Source: Cystobasidiopsis lactophilus (Eukaryota; Basidiomycota; Agaricostilbomycetes; Agaricostilbales; Chionosphaeraceae). From it: a DNA stretch of 64,000 nt. The DNA lies in the NCBI GenBank assembly GCA_001599975.1, contig BCIO01000004.1:1091434-1155433 (forward strand), read 5' to 3'. Of this stretch, positions 42,784 to 53,752 are shown one piece after another. The notes under the pieces are model-generated. The model ran no database searches and had not been told where the DNA came from. It saw nothing but the letters and a program-made list of their open reading frames with translations. The position numbers and the translations under genes were made by a program. The number at the start of each line of letters is the position of its first letter. Positions within the stretch are counted from its first letter, which is position 1.

Positions 42784-44465
42784 ATGGCCACCGATTATAA
42801 ATTCGAAGGGTGAGCTTCGATTGTAGCCAGCTGTGCGCAGAGCTAATCAGGTTGCTGCCACAGATGGGGTGCGGACAGCGGCTACAGCACAGATTGACAT
42901 CCGCGCAAGCTGAGAGGTCGCCTTGCAGGCGCTTTCGGCGAGGACTCTGTGAAGGGCAACCTCAAGTTCTTTGAGTTTGAGCCCAAAGCATTCGCCGATG
43001 ACGATGTCGACAGTGAGTTTCCATCCGGCCGGAGTGATGTTCGAACTTCGACTTACGCCTTGGGGCAACAGTCAAGGTGCTCTACTGCGGAATATGCGCC
43101 AGTGGTAAGCTTGTGAGCTTCGAAGAAGAGTACATGTCTCATCGGTTACCGCAACAGACTTGCACGCAAGTGCTTGACCCAAACTGTTCTACTGAAGGAG
43201 TAGGCTGATAACGCGAGTATCAGACTATGAGCGGCGGTTGGCACGCTGTGGACTACCCTCAGGTCGTCGGCCATGTAAGATTTCCTTCACTCACGCGCTA
43301 CTCCGTCCCATCTCAAGGCGTTTTGGGCAGGAAATCGTGGGGAAGGCCGTCCGCGTTGGCTCGGCCGTCAAAGGCATCCAAGTCGGCGACATGGTTGGCA
43401 TCGGTGCACAGTCCGACAGCTGCTTGAAGTGCGATCTGTGTACTAGCGACAAGGAACCCTACTGCCGTTGGTCTTTTGCTGCTTTTAGATGTTGCCAGCT
43501 CAGTTCCCCTGCAGTTGAGGTCACCGGCACCTACGATGGCGTCTACCACCGCGAAGGCCCTGGTAAAGGTTAGTTCTCTCCTCTTAAGGACTGCAAGAAC
43601 CCAAAGTGTTGACGCGTGGCAAAGGTGCCAAGAGTTACGGAGGGTATGCCACTTATCACCGCTCGCCCGCCCACTTCTGCGTCAAGATGTGAGTGTCATG
43701 GCACGTCAACAAGACTTTTATCTGATGCTTTGATAGCCCTGATGGTCTCGATCCTGCAATTGCTGCGCCTATGCTCTGCGGCGGGTACGCGGGCTCTTTT
43801 TGAACCTCTAGGCCCCTCAAGCTCAGCATTCTCGCAGTGTGACCGTCTACTCCCCGTTGGCCCAGTACGGGGCTGGAAAGACCGCAAAGGATGTCGGCAT
43901 CATTGGCATCGGCGGCTTGGGCCACTTTGGCCTGCTCTTCGCCAAGGCGTTGGGCGCCAACGTCACGGCCATCTCCACGACACATTCGAAGGAGGAAGAC
44001 GCCAAGAAAATGGGCATCTCAAAGTTCTTGGCCACCAAAGACAACCCCGACATCCTCAAGCAGAACGCACGAACGCTGGATCTCGTCGTTTGCACCGTCA
44101 ACGACTCCAACATGGACTTGACTGGATACCTCTCTCTTGTCAAAGTCGGCGGCCACTTTGTCCTGGTAGGAGCTCCCGACGAAGGTTGGTCTTTCCTCTG
44201 CCCGCGGCGAGGACGCTAGCTCATGGAGCTGTTTCGCTTTGCAGGAAAGCTGCCCCCAGTCAGCGCCTTTCAACTCCTCGGCAACGTTCACCTCACCGGC
44301 TCGTCCATCGGTAGCCCCAAGATCATCAACGAGATGCTCGCTTTGGCCGCCACTCAAAAGATCGATTCTTGGATTGAGAAGAGGCCCATGAAGGATGTCA
44401 ACCAAGCTGTGATCGACATGAAGGCCAACAAGGCCCGTTATCGATACGTCCTTTGCGCAGAGTAA
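42784..44465 (+). CDS. Zinc, NADP(H)-type alcohol dehydrogenase (ADH6/cinnamyl-alcohol type)
   Basis: A cytosolic medium-chain reductase that interconverts aldehydes and alcohols. Short 5' exons (MATDYKFEG, WGADSG...) lead to EDSVKGNLKFFEFEPKAFAD and the catalytic-zinc strand KVLYCGICASDLH. GGWHAVDYPQVVGH and EIVGKAVRVGSAVKGIQVGD follow. The structural zinc motif CLKCDLCTSDKEPYC (C-x2-C-x2-C-x7-C) is complete. The nucleotide fold shows GIIGIGGLGHFGLLFAKALG, followed by ISTTHSKEEDAKKMG, in which the Ser/Thr/His loop favours NADP(H). The end is RPMKDVNQAVIDMKANKARY then RYVLCAE before TAA. About eight introns. It ends 45 bp from the convergent helicase gene. Substrate is probably broad, as in ADH6/7 of yeast. 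Confidence 0.92.
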
Positions 44466-44510
44466 TTGCGTATAGCTTTAATTTGCGGGGCACACAAAAT
44501 TGAAATGAAA

Positions 44511-47003
44511 TCAACCTGATTTTCTTGAGAAACGCTTCGCAGCAAATTGATTTCGCTGCCTCGTGGGCCTCCCCGCTCGCTCCTGAGCTCGCCTTGTGGC
44601 CTTGTCTTCCTTTTGCAAACGTCCCTTCGCCCCGTGCTTAAGCATGGTAAAGATGGTATTTGCTTCTCCCTTCGTTAGAGGTGCTGTGGCCGGAGACGGA
44701 CGCGAACCCGGGCAGCCACGGTCGAGGAGGCGCTGTATCGTTTCCAGATCCAAACGATCGTTCAGGTACTGACTCTGCTTAGGCGTTGCGCTCTGCAATC
44801 TCCAGGGGGCTGACCTGAGGAGCAGCCGCGCAGTGAACTTCTTGGCCATCAAGCGACCTGCCGCCGTGTCGCACGTGCGAATAGTACGAAAGAAGTCAGC
44901 TTCTGCGTCGCTGCTGGCAACTATGTCGACAGGTCGCGCATAGGGAGGAGTGTTGCCAGATAGGCGGCGATAATAGCGCGCCAGCCAACCCCCCTCTTCG
45001 GCTTCTTCGACTTTAATGTATCCTAGGTCCATGAGCTCCAGCACATAGGTCCTGTCGCCACAAGGCACCCAGGCATTGGGAGACGAGCTGAAAATTGTTG
45101 TCGACTTTCGCCCGAGCAGATCGTGAGCGTGCCATTCACGGTAGTAGAGGCTATCGCCAGATGGATCGCCACGCATTTCAGGCTTGTCGATTGGCGCTGC
45201 AGCGCGGCCCGCTTGCTTCAGCTCTTCGATGGTCTGGCCATCGACTGGAGTGGCTGGGTCGAGGCCAAACAGCGTTGGCGCGCAGACAAGCCCACGGCCC
45301 GTATTGCCCACGAGATCGAGGACAAGGCAGTCTTCTTTGCCCGTGCCAGGTGACAGACGCAGACCTCGACCAACCATTTGCGAAAACAAGTTGGTGCTGA
45401 GCGTTGGCCTGGCCAACAGGACACAGTCGATCGAAGGGATGTCGGCGCCCTGCGTGAATTCAATCAGAATGAGGGACACTTGACTTTGCAATTTAGGGAC
45501 TTGCTTCTGTCAAAATGGCGCAATTAACCAGCACTCGCAGTCGACCTTGAGCAAAATCTGCCAGCACAGTAGCGCGCTCTCTGGCCGGTGTTGTTCCAAC
45601 CAGGACACCGGCTCCAATCCCATGGCTGTTGAAAGTTTCTGCAAGGGCCATGGCATGTGCCACATCCACCGCAAAAATCAGCGTCGATTTCCTGCCACTT
45701 GCTCTGTCAAGCCATGCTTTGTAGATGATCTCGTTGATTGGAGGCTGATTGATGACCGAAGAAAGGGTTCGCGGAACAAAGTCGCCAGTCGCTCTGTTGA
45801 CGCTGATCTGCGCGTCGTCGAAATCGAGATGCACTGTAGTGAAGCGCGCCTGGCTCAGCCTGCGGACAGTATGAGAAATTGTCATGGCTGCGTTCAGCAA
45901 GCATACCAGCCCTCCGAGATCATGTCTGCAGGAAGCAGCAGTGAGACTTTGATGCTTTGGGGAACAGTTCGGCAGCACAAACCGATGAAGTCTTTGTGGT
46001 ACACAATAGAATCGAAAGCCGCTCCCAGCGCGAGCCCATCATGCCGACTGAATGTGGCCGAGAAGCCCAGAATGGCGACCGAGTTCTGATCGCGCACGCT
46101 GGAGGCGACGAACTGCTGATCTGGCAGCCCGGGCAGCCCTGCTGCCTCGCCTGCGTCTTCCTCCATCAATTCGCCCGTCTCTTCGCTTGTTGGTGCTACT
46201 TGTGTGACAGTTGCTGGCGGTTGAATGGTGGGATCAAAGTGTGACAGGATCTTGAGGTACGAAGGAGCTGCAGCGTGGTGCGCTTCGTCGACGACGACGA
46301 CTTTGAAGGACGACGCGTCGAACTTGGCCAGGCGATTGCTGGACATGAGGGTTTGGTAGGTGGCGACAGTCACGTCGGCCTTGCCGCTGGCCACGTTGCC
46401 GCTGCCCTGCTCGATCTCGACGGACAGGTTGGGATTCATCTCCTTGATCCGGGTCGCAGCCTGTCGCGCTAGCTCTACGGTACCCACGAGTACGAGAGCC
46501 TGTTCGCCAAGCTCTTTTCTAGAAGGGATTTTGGGAATGAGCTCCGAAAAGATCGTGGTTTTGCCAGAGCCCCTGTGCATTGACCATTGAGCACAGAAAT
46601 CTAGTTCCCCTGGGCAGTACTTGGCGCTCACGTTGGCAGCGAGACGCCGATGCGCCGTTTGCCTTGAGATAGCGAGGTCAAGCACGCTTCGATGCATTCC
46701 TCCTGATAAGGGCGCAGGACGACCCGGTCGAGCGACAAGAAGCGGGTCCCCGAAGGTGACCAAAGCGAGGGCGGCGCCAGCAGGCCGCCATGGCGGATTC
46801 CTGAAGAAGTCACAACGAGAAGACATCAGAGAAAGAACAGCCTCGCTACTTTCGCGCAGCAGAGCCTGACAGTGGCAAAGGCCGGCCAATTCTGCAAGTT
46901 GCAACACACCAGGTTTATGACGCGCCCACGGTAGGGAAGCAGTGAGGGTTTTTTGTGGCGTGTATTTGAGGCACGGCAGAGCAAAAAGGTGACCGCTTTT
47001 CAT
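44511..47003 (-). CDS. IRC3: Superfamily 2 DNA helicase, Irc3 type (mitochondrial)
   Basis: Irc3 is a branch-migration helicase needed for mitochondrial DNA stability. The N-terminal domain has RPYQEECIEACLTSLSQGKR, Walker A split by an intron (LPT|GSGKTTIF), VATYQTLMSSNRLAKFD, VVVVDEAHHAAAPSYLKIL and GFSATFSRHDGLALG. The C-terminal domain has STLIFAVDVAHAMALAETF, VLVGTTPARERATVLADFAQ, TEGADIPSIDCVLLARPT and NLFSQMVGRGLRLSPGTGKE, then about 250 residues typical of the Irc3 tail, ending in a basic stretch (RRAQERAGRPTRQRNQF). The start is uncertain. Splicing GTAGCG..TTCAG near 46820-46860 permits MKSGHLFALPCLKYTPQKTL from 47003, which would suit a mitochondrial presequence. Divergent from the zinc-knuckle gene across about 110 bp. 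Confidence 0.86.
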
Positions 47004-47115
47004 GCATTGAGATCCAGGGCTGCAAAAAACGAGGACAAAAGAGTCGCGACCGCAACGACGATCGCAGGGAATTAAACCGCGATAAGTCTGGTTCACGACT
47101 ACAGTGCTAATCTGT

Positions 47116-48745
47116 ATGGAAGAACCGACGATGGGAGAGTGCTATGGAGGTCCCTTGGAGCGCAAATCAGACGAACCCAAGCTTTTCAAGTTAAGGCTTC
47201 TTTCACGACGAGGAAGTATCAGGTTTCAGCCAGTAGCTGGGCGGTGAGTGGGACGCGTCTGCGTTTCTGCACCAATGCTGAAAATGTTTTCGACGAGGAG
47301 CTGGAGCGGTTTGCGGCCCAATGCTTCCGCCAGCCAGATCTCATCTTCCTTCTGGATGGTTTCATCTTGCACCCATCAACTTTCGATCATTTGGGCGAGG
47401 ATACAACACTGCTTGTTGATAAGGATGGGTTGGTGGACGCGTTGGAAGCGGAAGAACAGAAGCCCACAGCAGAACCGGCCAAGGTGGAGGTGGACCGATT
47501 GGGCGGCGAAGCGGCCTCGGAAGAGCGGAAGGTCCGCCGCCGCGAGCGCAAGAGTCGGATGTCAAACGCACTCTCGCTCAACTTCCAGCAGTCTTGATCA
47601 CTTCAACGCAAACAGACGAAGCTTCTACGCGCGGAGTGACCGGCGGCAACGAGCATGACGAGGCCAAGCTGGACCGCCTCCGGACATTCTTGCGTGACCG
47701 TCGCTCGTCCCGTCCCACTTCTGAAGCGCCCTTGGACCGAGTTCCTAGGTTACCATCGGAACCCTTGCCTGACGACGCCACTCTGCGCAAAGCGGCCTCG
47801 AACCGCGCTTTGCACCACCGAGCTCGCAATCGCGAAAGCGCCTCCGTTCCCTCTCGAGACTATGGTTACAGCAGAACATACCGCCCCACAGTCAATCGCT
47901 CTCGAAGAAGGTCGCCTAGCCCTCAAGCCTGGTCTTCTTCGTCCCGCAGATCTCCAAGAGCCCCCCGAGTGTCGTCCACCTCCCGCCGTCGAGAGCCCTC
48001 GCCCACTTCGCCGTCTGATCCGCGACCGCAGCGATCGCCTCATTCTCGCCATCAACGTCGAGATTACTCGCCTGTTTGGCCTTCTGACCCGCCGTCGCAT
48101 CGAGTGTCTTACCGTGGGTCGCCGCCTCGAGAGTACTCGCCGGGATGGCCGTCGCCATCGTCGGTGCGCCCCTTGCCGTCGCTGCACAAAAGCTCCCCAA
48201 AATGGGCTACTCCCTCGTTGCCGCACAAAACAGAGCCTCAGACGAAAAAGGCTTCCCCGAAGTGGCCGACTCGGTCACGAACCGCGGACACCCCTGTTGT
48301 GGCTGATCCTGCGCCGCCCACTGGGCCCCGCGCTGACCGAGAAGCGCTGACCTCGCGACCGTCCATTCACGCTCACGGCCATGCCCACAGCCATAGCGCT
48401 TACAGCCCAAGAGAACGCGGCCGCCGCAAGCCTACCCCTGCCCGCAAGCCCAAATCTAAAGGCGTCTGTCCTTTGCACGGCGACCGTCACAGCTTCAGTG
48501 ACTGTCCTGAAAAGATGTGTCTGCTCTGTGGCAGCCGCCAGCACGCCAGTTGGTCTTGCGGGCGCACTGATATGTTGGCAGAGAAGGACGGCAATGGCTA
48601 CGTGCGCCTGGACGGCATCGCGATCTGTGTCAACTACCAGTTCAATCAATGTCCTCGCCCTTCCGTCGTCTGCCGCAACAACCATTCGTGCTCTCTCTGC
48701 GGCTCCCACTCGCACGGCGCCTTCTCCTGCCGGCACCGCAAGTGA
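47116..48745 (+). CDS. Zinc-knuckle protein with Arg/Ser-rich middle
   Basis: Two abutting frames are best joined as one gene: the first (around FAAQCFRQPDLIFLLDGFIL to SEERKVRRRERK) and the second (LITSTQTDEASTRGVTGG onwards) connect by a small intron, GTCGGA..CCAGCAG, near 47557-47596. The middle is basic and rich in Arg, Ser and Pro (RSRRRSPSPQAWSSSSRRSP), like splicing-factor RS regions, with four repeats of an SP-x-W motif. The C-terminus carries Cys/His clusters: CPLHGDRHSFSDC, CLLCGSRQHASWSC, a C-x7-C-x6-C-x4-H-like cluster (CVNYQFNQCPRPSVVCRNNH) and CSLCGSHSHGAFSC. RNA binding is the natural inference. The 5' end is not settled: a start at 47116 (MEEPTMGECYGGP) requires an extra intron near 47230-47290. 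Confidence 0.6.
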
Positions 48746-49148
48746 CCAGTTTTTTTCCGCACTCAAAAGCCGAAGCCCGCTGCCCCCAACTGTACTATAG
48801 GATGAAAGAGAGGTGCAGGTCGTGTCAAGAGTCGCCAACCTTCGCAAGAAAAGGAAGAGAGGCAGGCCATGAAGAGGTATCAAAATGCATAGTGAGGAGG
48901 ACCGCTGAGGGGATTTCTTGTTTGTCGATGAGAAGAGATGGAAGAACGAGGGGAAGGAGGCAAGAAGCTAGAGAAATTGTCCGACCAACACATGCAAAAC
49001 CAAAAAACCGTCCCCAATCCAGGCTAGACTTTCCAGAAGTCTGCGTATTCGCCCTTGAATACCAAGTGGGCCGGCTTTGTCGAGAAATAACGAAAAGGTG
49101 ATGGTGGTAGAAACGCAAAAGAGAAGGTTGTGGTGCGTGAGGGCCATC
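48746..49148. other. Intergenic between two convergent genes
   Basis: About 400 bases holding the 3' ends of the zinc-knuckle and Rho genes. Purine-rich stretch at 48840-48980. No gene seen. Confidence 0.5.
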
Positions 49149-50322
49149 TCACAGAATGGTGCACTTGCCGCCGTTGCTGGCCGACTTCTTCTTCTTGAAA
49201 ATCCTCTCCATGCCCTTGCCCTTGAAGCACTCTTGCAGGGCGAGCTGGAAGGCTTCTTGTATGCCGACGCCGTCCTTGGCAGAGCACTCGATGTAACGGG
49301 CGCCGATCTCTATGCGCGGCATTTGAGTTGGTCACAACATCGATAGCATACTGAGTGAGCCTTACTTTTGGCCACAGCGGAGCCATCCTCGAAGGTCAGG
49401 GGCTTTTGGCCTTGGGCGGCCAAGAACTCTTTCGAGCGCTGATCCTGGCGAAGATCGATTTTGTTTGCGACCAGTATCAAGGGGACGCCTGGACAGGATG
49501 CTTGAGCATGCGTCTCTGAAAGATTTGAAAGAGATCTAACCCTCGCAGAAGTGAGTGACCTCGGGGGCCCACTGTAGACAGCGGCGTTAGAGTCGAGCAG
49601 ATTGGCCGCGGAGAGAATGAAGCTCACCTTGTCTTCGACGTTGTGGAGCGACGGCGGGTAATCGACAGCGAAGCAGACCAACAGCACATGCGAGTCTTGG
49701 TACTGCTCATCGCGCATGAGCTTTGCGCAAGACACGCCAGAGGGAGCTGCCCACCGAAAGCGGGCGCAGGCGGTCGTACTCCTCCTGACCGGCGGTGTCC
49801 CACAAGGACAGTTCAACCAGCTTGCTCTCGTATCTAACTCTGAACAGTGTGAAAGAATCGACCAAAAGAGAGGGGAGAGGGACGAAAAACATTCTGAGCT
49901 TTTGGCGCAAATCCTTTTGAAGAAAGGGTTCGCTCACTGAACGCTGGCGTTCTCGAAGACGGTAGGAACGTAGTCTGTCGGGAATCGATTTTCACTGAAG
50001 ACTGTCAACAGGCAGGTCTTGCCGCAGCCGCCTAGAGGTGGGTTTTTAGCCCTGGTAAACAAGCGGCCTAGAAGGCGAGCTCACCGTCGCCCACAACGAC
50101 CTGGGCTTTCCATCGTGAGCTGTGTACAATCTGAGGATCGTAAAGAAGAGTCCTCACGATCTTTCGACTGGCATCCGGCCTGCGTATGGGCTGGCCATCC
50201 GAATCAGCCGTCCAAACAGAAGTCGAGCCAGACGAAGCGGTCTTAACGTCGCCCTCGCTGAAGGCCGGGTACAGCGAAGAGGAAGATCCCGCTTGGTTGA
50301 TGAAGCTATCAACGCGGGCCAT
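49149..50322 (-). CDS. Rho-family small GTPase with N-terminal extension
   Basis: A membrane-tethered molecular switch for polarity, actin or wall synthesis. About 55 residues precede the G domain ([20 protein letters not shown] ... [14 protein letters not shown]), an unusual length for Rho1/Cdc42 but known in Rho4-type proteins. G1 is [17 protein letters not shown], split by an intron; the effector loop is [17 protein letters not shown]3 is [17 protein letters not shown]; then [21 protein letters not shown]4 is [17 protein letters not shown]5 is [16 protein letters not shown]. The Rho insert helix follows G4. The C-terminus [19 protein letters not shown] with TIL gives a polybasic stretch and a CaaX box (CTIL) favouring geranylgeranylation. 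It shares [10 protein letters not shown] with all Rho proteins. Assignment to Rho4 is tentative. Confidence 0.9.
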
Positions 50323-50767
50323 GGCCTTCGGTTGATGCGTAAAAAGACCAAAACGATTTGAGAAGAAGGGCCCGATGTTTCACAGGGTCTGTCACAAGTT
50401 CCTGTTGATTTTTGGGTGAGACGCTCTTTTGAATGCAACGAGCGACCGCAGCCTGGCCCTTGCGCTGTGGGAACCCTCTGGACACGCAGAGGAGTCGCCC
50501 AAAGAGCCCGACAGGCCGACGAGCAGCAGCTTAGAGCAGCGCGCGCCCTTGCAATCAAGGAGCCGTTCAAAAGCCAGCTGCCTCTGGTCAGCTTGCCAAT
50601 CCGCTCGCCCTCGCCTCGCTGGCCGAAGCCCTTGTAAGCGTCTGCCTGCTGCGACGCTCCAGGAGCCTGCGCTGACGGCCAATGCCCGCCCCTCTTTTGC
50701 CCATCCCTCATTTAATTTTCCCACCCGCCGTTCCTCGCCATTCGCCTCACTGCCCAACCTTAAAATC
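50323..50767. promoter_or_regulatory. Divergent promoter region, Rho GTPase / forkhead gene
   Basis: About 445 bases between two divergent starts. No clear binding-site cluster seen by eye. A CT-rich stretch (50690-50760) just precedes the forkhead start codon. Confidence 0.45.
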
Positions 50768-53401
50768 ATGGCCGCACAGCTGCCCTACCAGCTTTACTGG
50801 CACCCAGCCCTCTTCCCTCAGCCGCCCACCAGCAGCTTGGCCATGCAGGTCGACGCCCGCCCCAACGGCAGCGCCGAGCTCCAGCCCAAGAAGGCCGACG
50901 ATGCTTTCCCTCGCTTTCGTGGCACTCCCTCGCCGGACTCGGCGCTGGCACCCCCTCCCCCTGGCTTCCCTCAGACCAACGGCTCTGACCAGGTGAGCTG
51001 ACTCGAACGAGCGCTGGCGGCCGTTGCGCCCGCCTAAATGGGATGACGCTGATTGTTTTGCTTTTCCCTCTTGCGCCGTTTTCTCGAGCAGGCCCCCGCC
51101 GTCGTACCCTCGGCCAGCCTGCCAGATTTGACGAGGGGCATCAAGCGCAAGGTGTCAGAGGAAGGCGACGAGTCCGCCGCCAACTCGGTTGCTGCCGACT
51201 CGACGACCTCCTCCCAGCTCCACCCGCACGCCGACAACGCCTCGACCGCCTCCAGGGACCCCTCCCCGGCCGGCTCTGGGTCCGAGGCCAAGCTGCCCTC
51301 CTTCCTCATGACTTCGCCGACGTCGCCACAGTCCGACGCCGCTGCGCAAGCCGCCAGCGAGCGCCGCAGGTCCATCCGCGACCGCACCACCACGGTCAAG
51401 TCCCTGCCCTCGCTCACCTCCTCCTACTCCTCCCTCGACACCGTCGTCTCGCCCACCGAACAGGCCGCTGCCACTTCTTTGCCGCTGCAACGGCCGTTGA
51501 AGAAGCCCAGGCGGTCGCCTTCGGACGAGGAAGAAGGCGAGTCCTCCCAGATGACCACCTCCACCACCGAACCCGCCTCCTCCCAACCGCTCCCACTTCC
51601 TACTCCTACCCCTACCCCGCCGCCGCCTGTGCAGCAAGCGCAGCGGGTCCTCCCGCCCTACGTCAACCCCAACTTGCCGCACATCAACAACCTCAACGCC
51701 TCGGTAACCTTCCCCTCCCCTCGAAAGGACAAGTCGATGAAGCCGCCCTTCTCCTACGCCGCCCTGATCGGCCAGTCCATCAACTCCAAGCCCAACAAGC
51801 GCATCTCGCTCAACGACATCTACACCTACATCATCTCCACCTACCCTTACTATAAGAAGGAGGACGCGGGCTGGCAAAACTCCATCCGCCACAACCTCTC
51901 TCTCAACGAGTGCTTCATCAAGAGCCCGCGCACGCCGGCAGACCAGCCGGGCAAAGGCTCGCTCTGGTGCATCGTGCCCGGCTGCGAGGAGCAGTTCGCC
52001 AACGGCGGCTTCCTCAAGCGGCTCGGTGGCAAAAAAGGCAAAGGGTCGTCGACCAGCGGGCCAAAGAAGAAGGACGGGTCGGCGGAGGCCAACGGCCACT
52101 CGGACGACGAAGATGCGGTCGCCTCTGCCCACTCCACCACGCCGGTTCCTGGGCCTCAGGCGGCGGCCAAAACCCCTCCGGCCAAGCGCGCCAAGAGGCA
52201 GACCAAGAAGGCCGCCAAAGCCTCGCCGCCCGCTTTCGCTGCGCCGGACGAGTACGAGCCCGAAGACCCGGACTACGACGAGGCAGCTGCGGCTTCCTCC
52301 TCTGTCAAGCGGTCCACCCGCTCGTCTGCCCGGAGAAGACAGCCCGCCCGCGCAGAACCCGAGGAGGAGCCGGAAGAGGAGTTTTGGGAGCCAGTCCACT
52401 ATGAAGAGGACGACGAAGAGGAGGACGAATTTGACGACGAAGACGAGAGGAGCCAGTTTGGCACGCCGCTGCTGCCGCCCGCTCCGTTGCCACCGCAGCC
52501 CCAGCCAGCAACGTCTTACTATGGCCCTGGCTCGACGAGGGGCTACGTGTCAAGTCCGAGAGGCCATCGCCGCGGCCCTTCGTTCCCGGAGCTCGCCTCT
52601 GCCTTGCTGCCTTCCCCCATCTCCAACTCCAGCTCTCGCTTTTCCGCTCTAGCCTCAGCAGCCACCGCCATGAACAACGCCGGGTTCACTCCCTTTTTGC
52701 CGCCTGCTCAGATCAATGGCCCCGGCTCGCCGCCCACCAACTTTGGCTCACCCGAGCTTGGCGGCGGCAGCGCCATCTTCCCTCCGGCTTCCCCGTCCGG
52801 CTTTTCTGCTTTCAATGCCGGCAGCCAGCAAATCCTGCGTTCCCCAGAGTCGAGCATGCGCTCTGCTTTTGAGCCCGCCGAGGACGACTCGCCCCAAATG
52901 CCCTCGGGCTTGACCTTGGCCGACTCCAGCGGCCGCCCTCGCTCAGAGTCGAGCCCACCGGCCATCAAGCGCCTGTCCTACTCGGAGGAGTCGCCCTTGC
53001 ACGCCTCCGTTCCCAGAAGCTCCCGCCGGCGCTCGGCCGATGGCATGGAGACCCCGCCCGTGTTTTCGCCCACTGCCGCTATGCGCACATCGTCTGAGCA
53101 GACCGAGGCCGCTTCGATGGCCTTGCAGCTTTTGCAGTCTGGTGGCCGCCCCATTGGCCACGAGCGCGGCCTGGGCTTTCACGCCAGCCCGGGGTTGTTT
53201 GAAGCCGCTGCGGCTGGCCAATCTGACCCTTACGACCCCAACCAGCGGGTCGAGGAAGAACTCGGCCGTCTCCAGCAAGGCCGCCAGGTCTTTTCCTCCA
53301 GCGCTCCCTACCGCAAGACCTCCACTGACCGCGCCACCACTCCAACCAACCACAGCGCCTTGACCTACGCCGTCGGCTCTAGCACTTATTCTCCTTGGTA
53401 G
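50768..53401 (+). CDS. Forkhead (FOX) transcription factor
   Basis: A two-exon gene: MAAQLPYQLYWHPALFPQPP up to the donor after SDQ near 50993, then a long exon. The forkhead domain is complete (about 51738-52010): SMKPPFSYAALIGQSINSKP, KRISLNDIYTYIISTYPYYK, DAGWQNSIRHNLSLNECFIK, GSLWCIVPGCEEQF. Helix 3 (NSIRHNLSLNECF) is the DNA-reading helix and is canonical. The flanks are long, disordered and Ser/Pro/Ala-rich, with a basic patch (AKRAKRQTKKAAKASPP) after the domain and an acidic stretch (EEDDEEEDEFDDEDERS) in the middle, likely nuclear localisation and activation or protein contact. There is no FHA domain, so it is not of the Fkh1/2 type; Sep1-, Hcm1- or Fhl-like roles cannot be told apart here. 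A 414-codon frame on the opposite strand is a GC-bias shadow. Confidence 0.92.
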
Positions 53402-53752
53402 CCTTAGTTCTGTTCTCACGGGGCTCGATTTGTGTGAGCACGCTGTCTTCTCGAGCCCTCGATCCTACTTTGACACCGTGTTGCTCTCAGGATTATTAAA
53501 TGTGTTGTCATCGCCCACGCCTTCGTCCACTTGGCGCCAACAAAGGCAGGCGTATGCTGTAGCAAGAGGGACCATGTTCAAAAAAATATTGGACGGAATT
53601 CGTCTGAGGGCTTTCGAGCGAGTTAGTTGTCACATATCAAAGCGGGTCGTGCCATTTCCTTTTCTTCTTCGATCTTACAACAAACAAGGTAGTCAATTTG
53701 TCTTGTTTACAATGAATGCCAAAAGGCGCAAGTCTAACCCCGAATCTACCTC
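53402..53752. other. Intergenic between convergent genes
   Basis: About 350 bases with the 3' ends of the forkhead and deacetylase genes. AT-rich near 53575-53600. Nothing else seen. Confidence 0.5.

Noticed and set aside
47139-47597. A separate gene upstream of the zinc-knuckle protein
   Set aside because: It abuts the next frame with no spacer, and a 41-nt intron joins them in phase, so one gene is more likely.
51155-52399. 414-codon minus-strand frame
   Set aside because: Exactly antisense to the forkhead exon; Gly/Arg-rich composition arises from the codon bias of the real gene.
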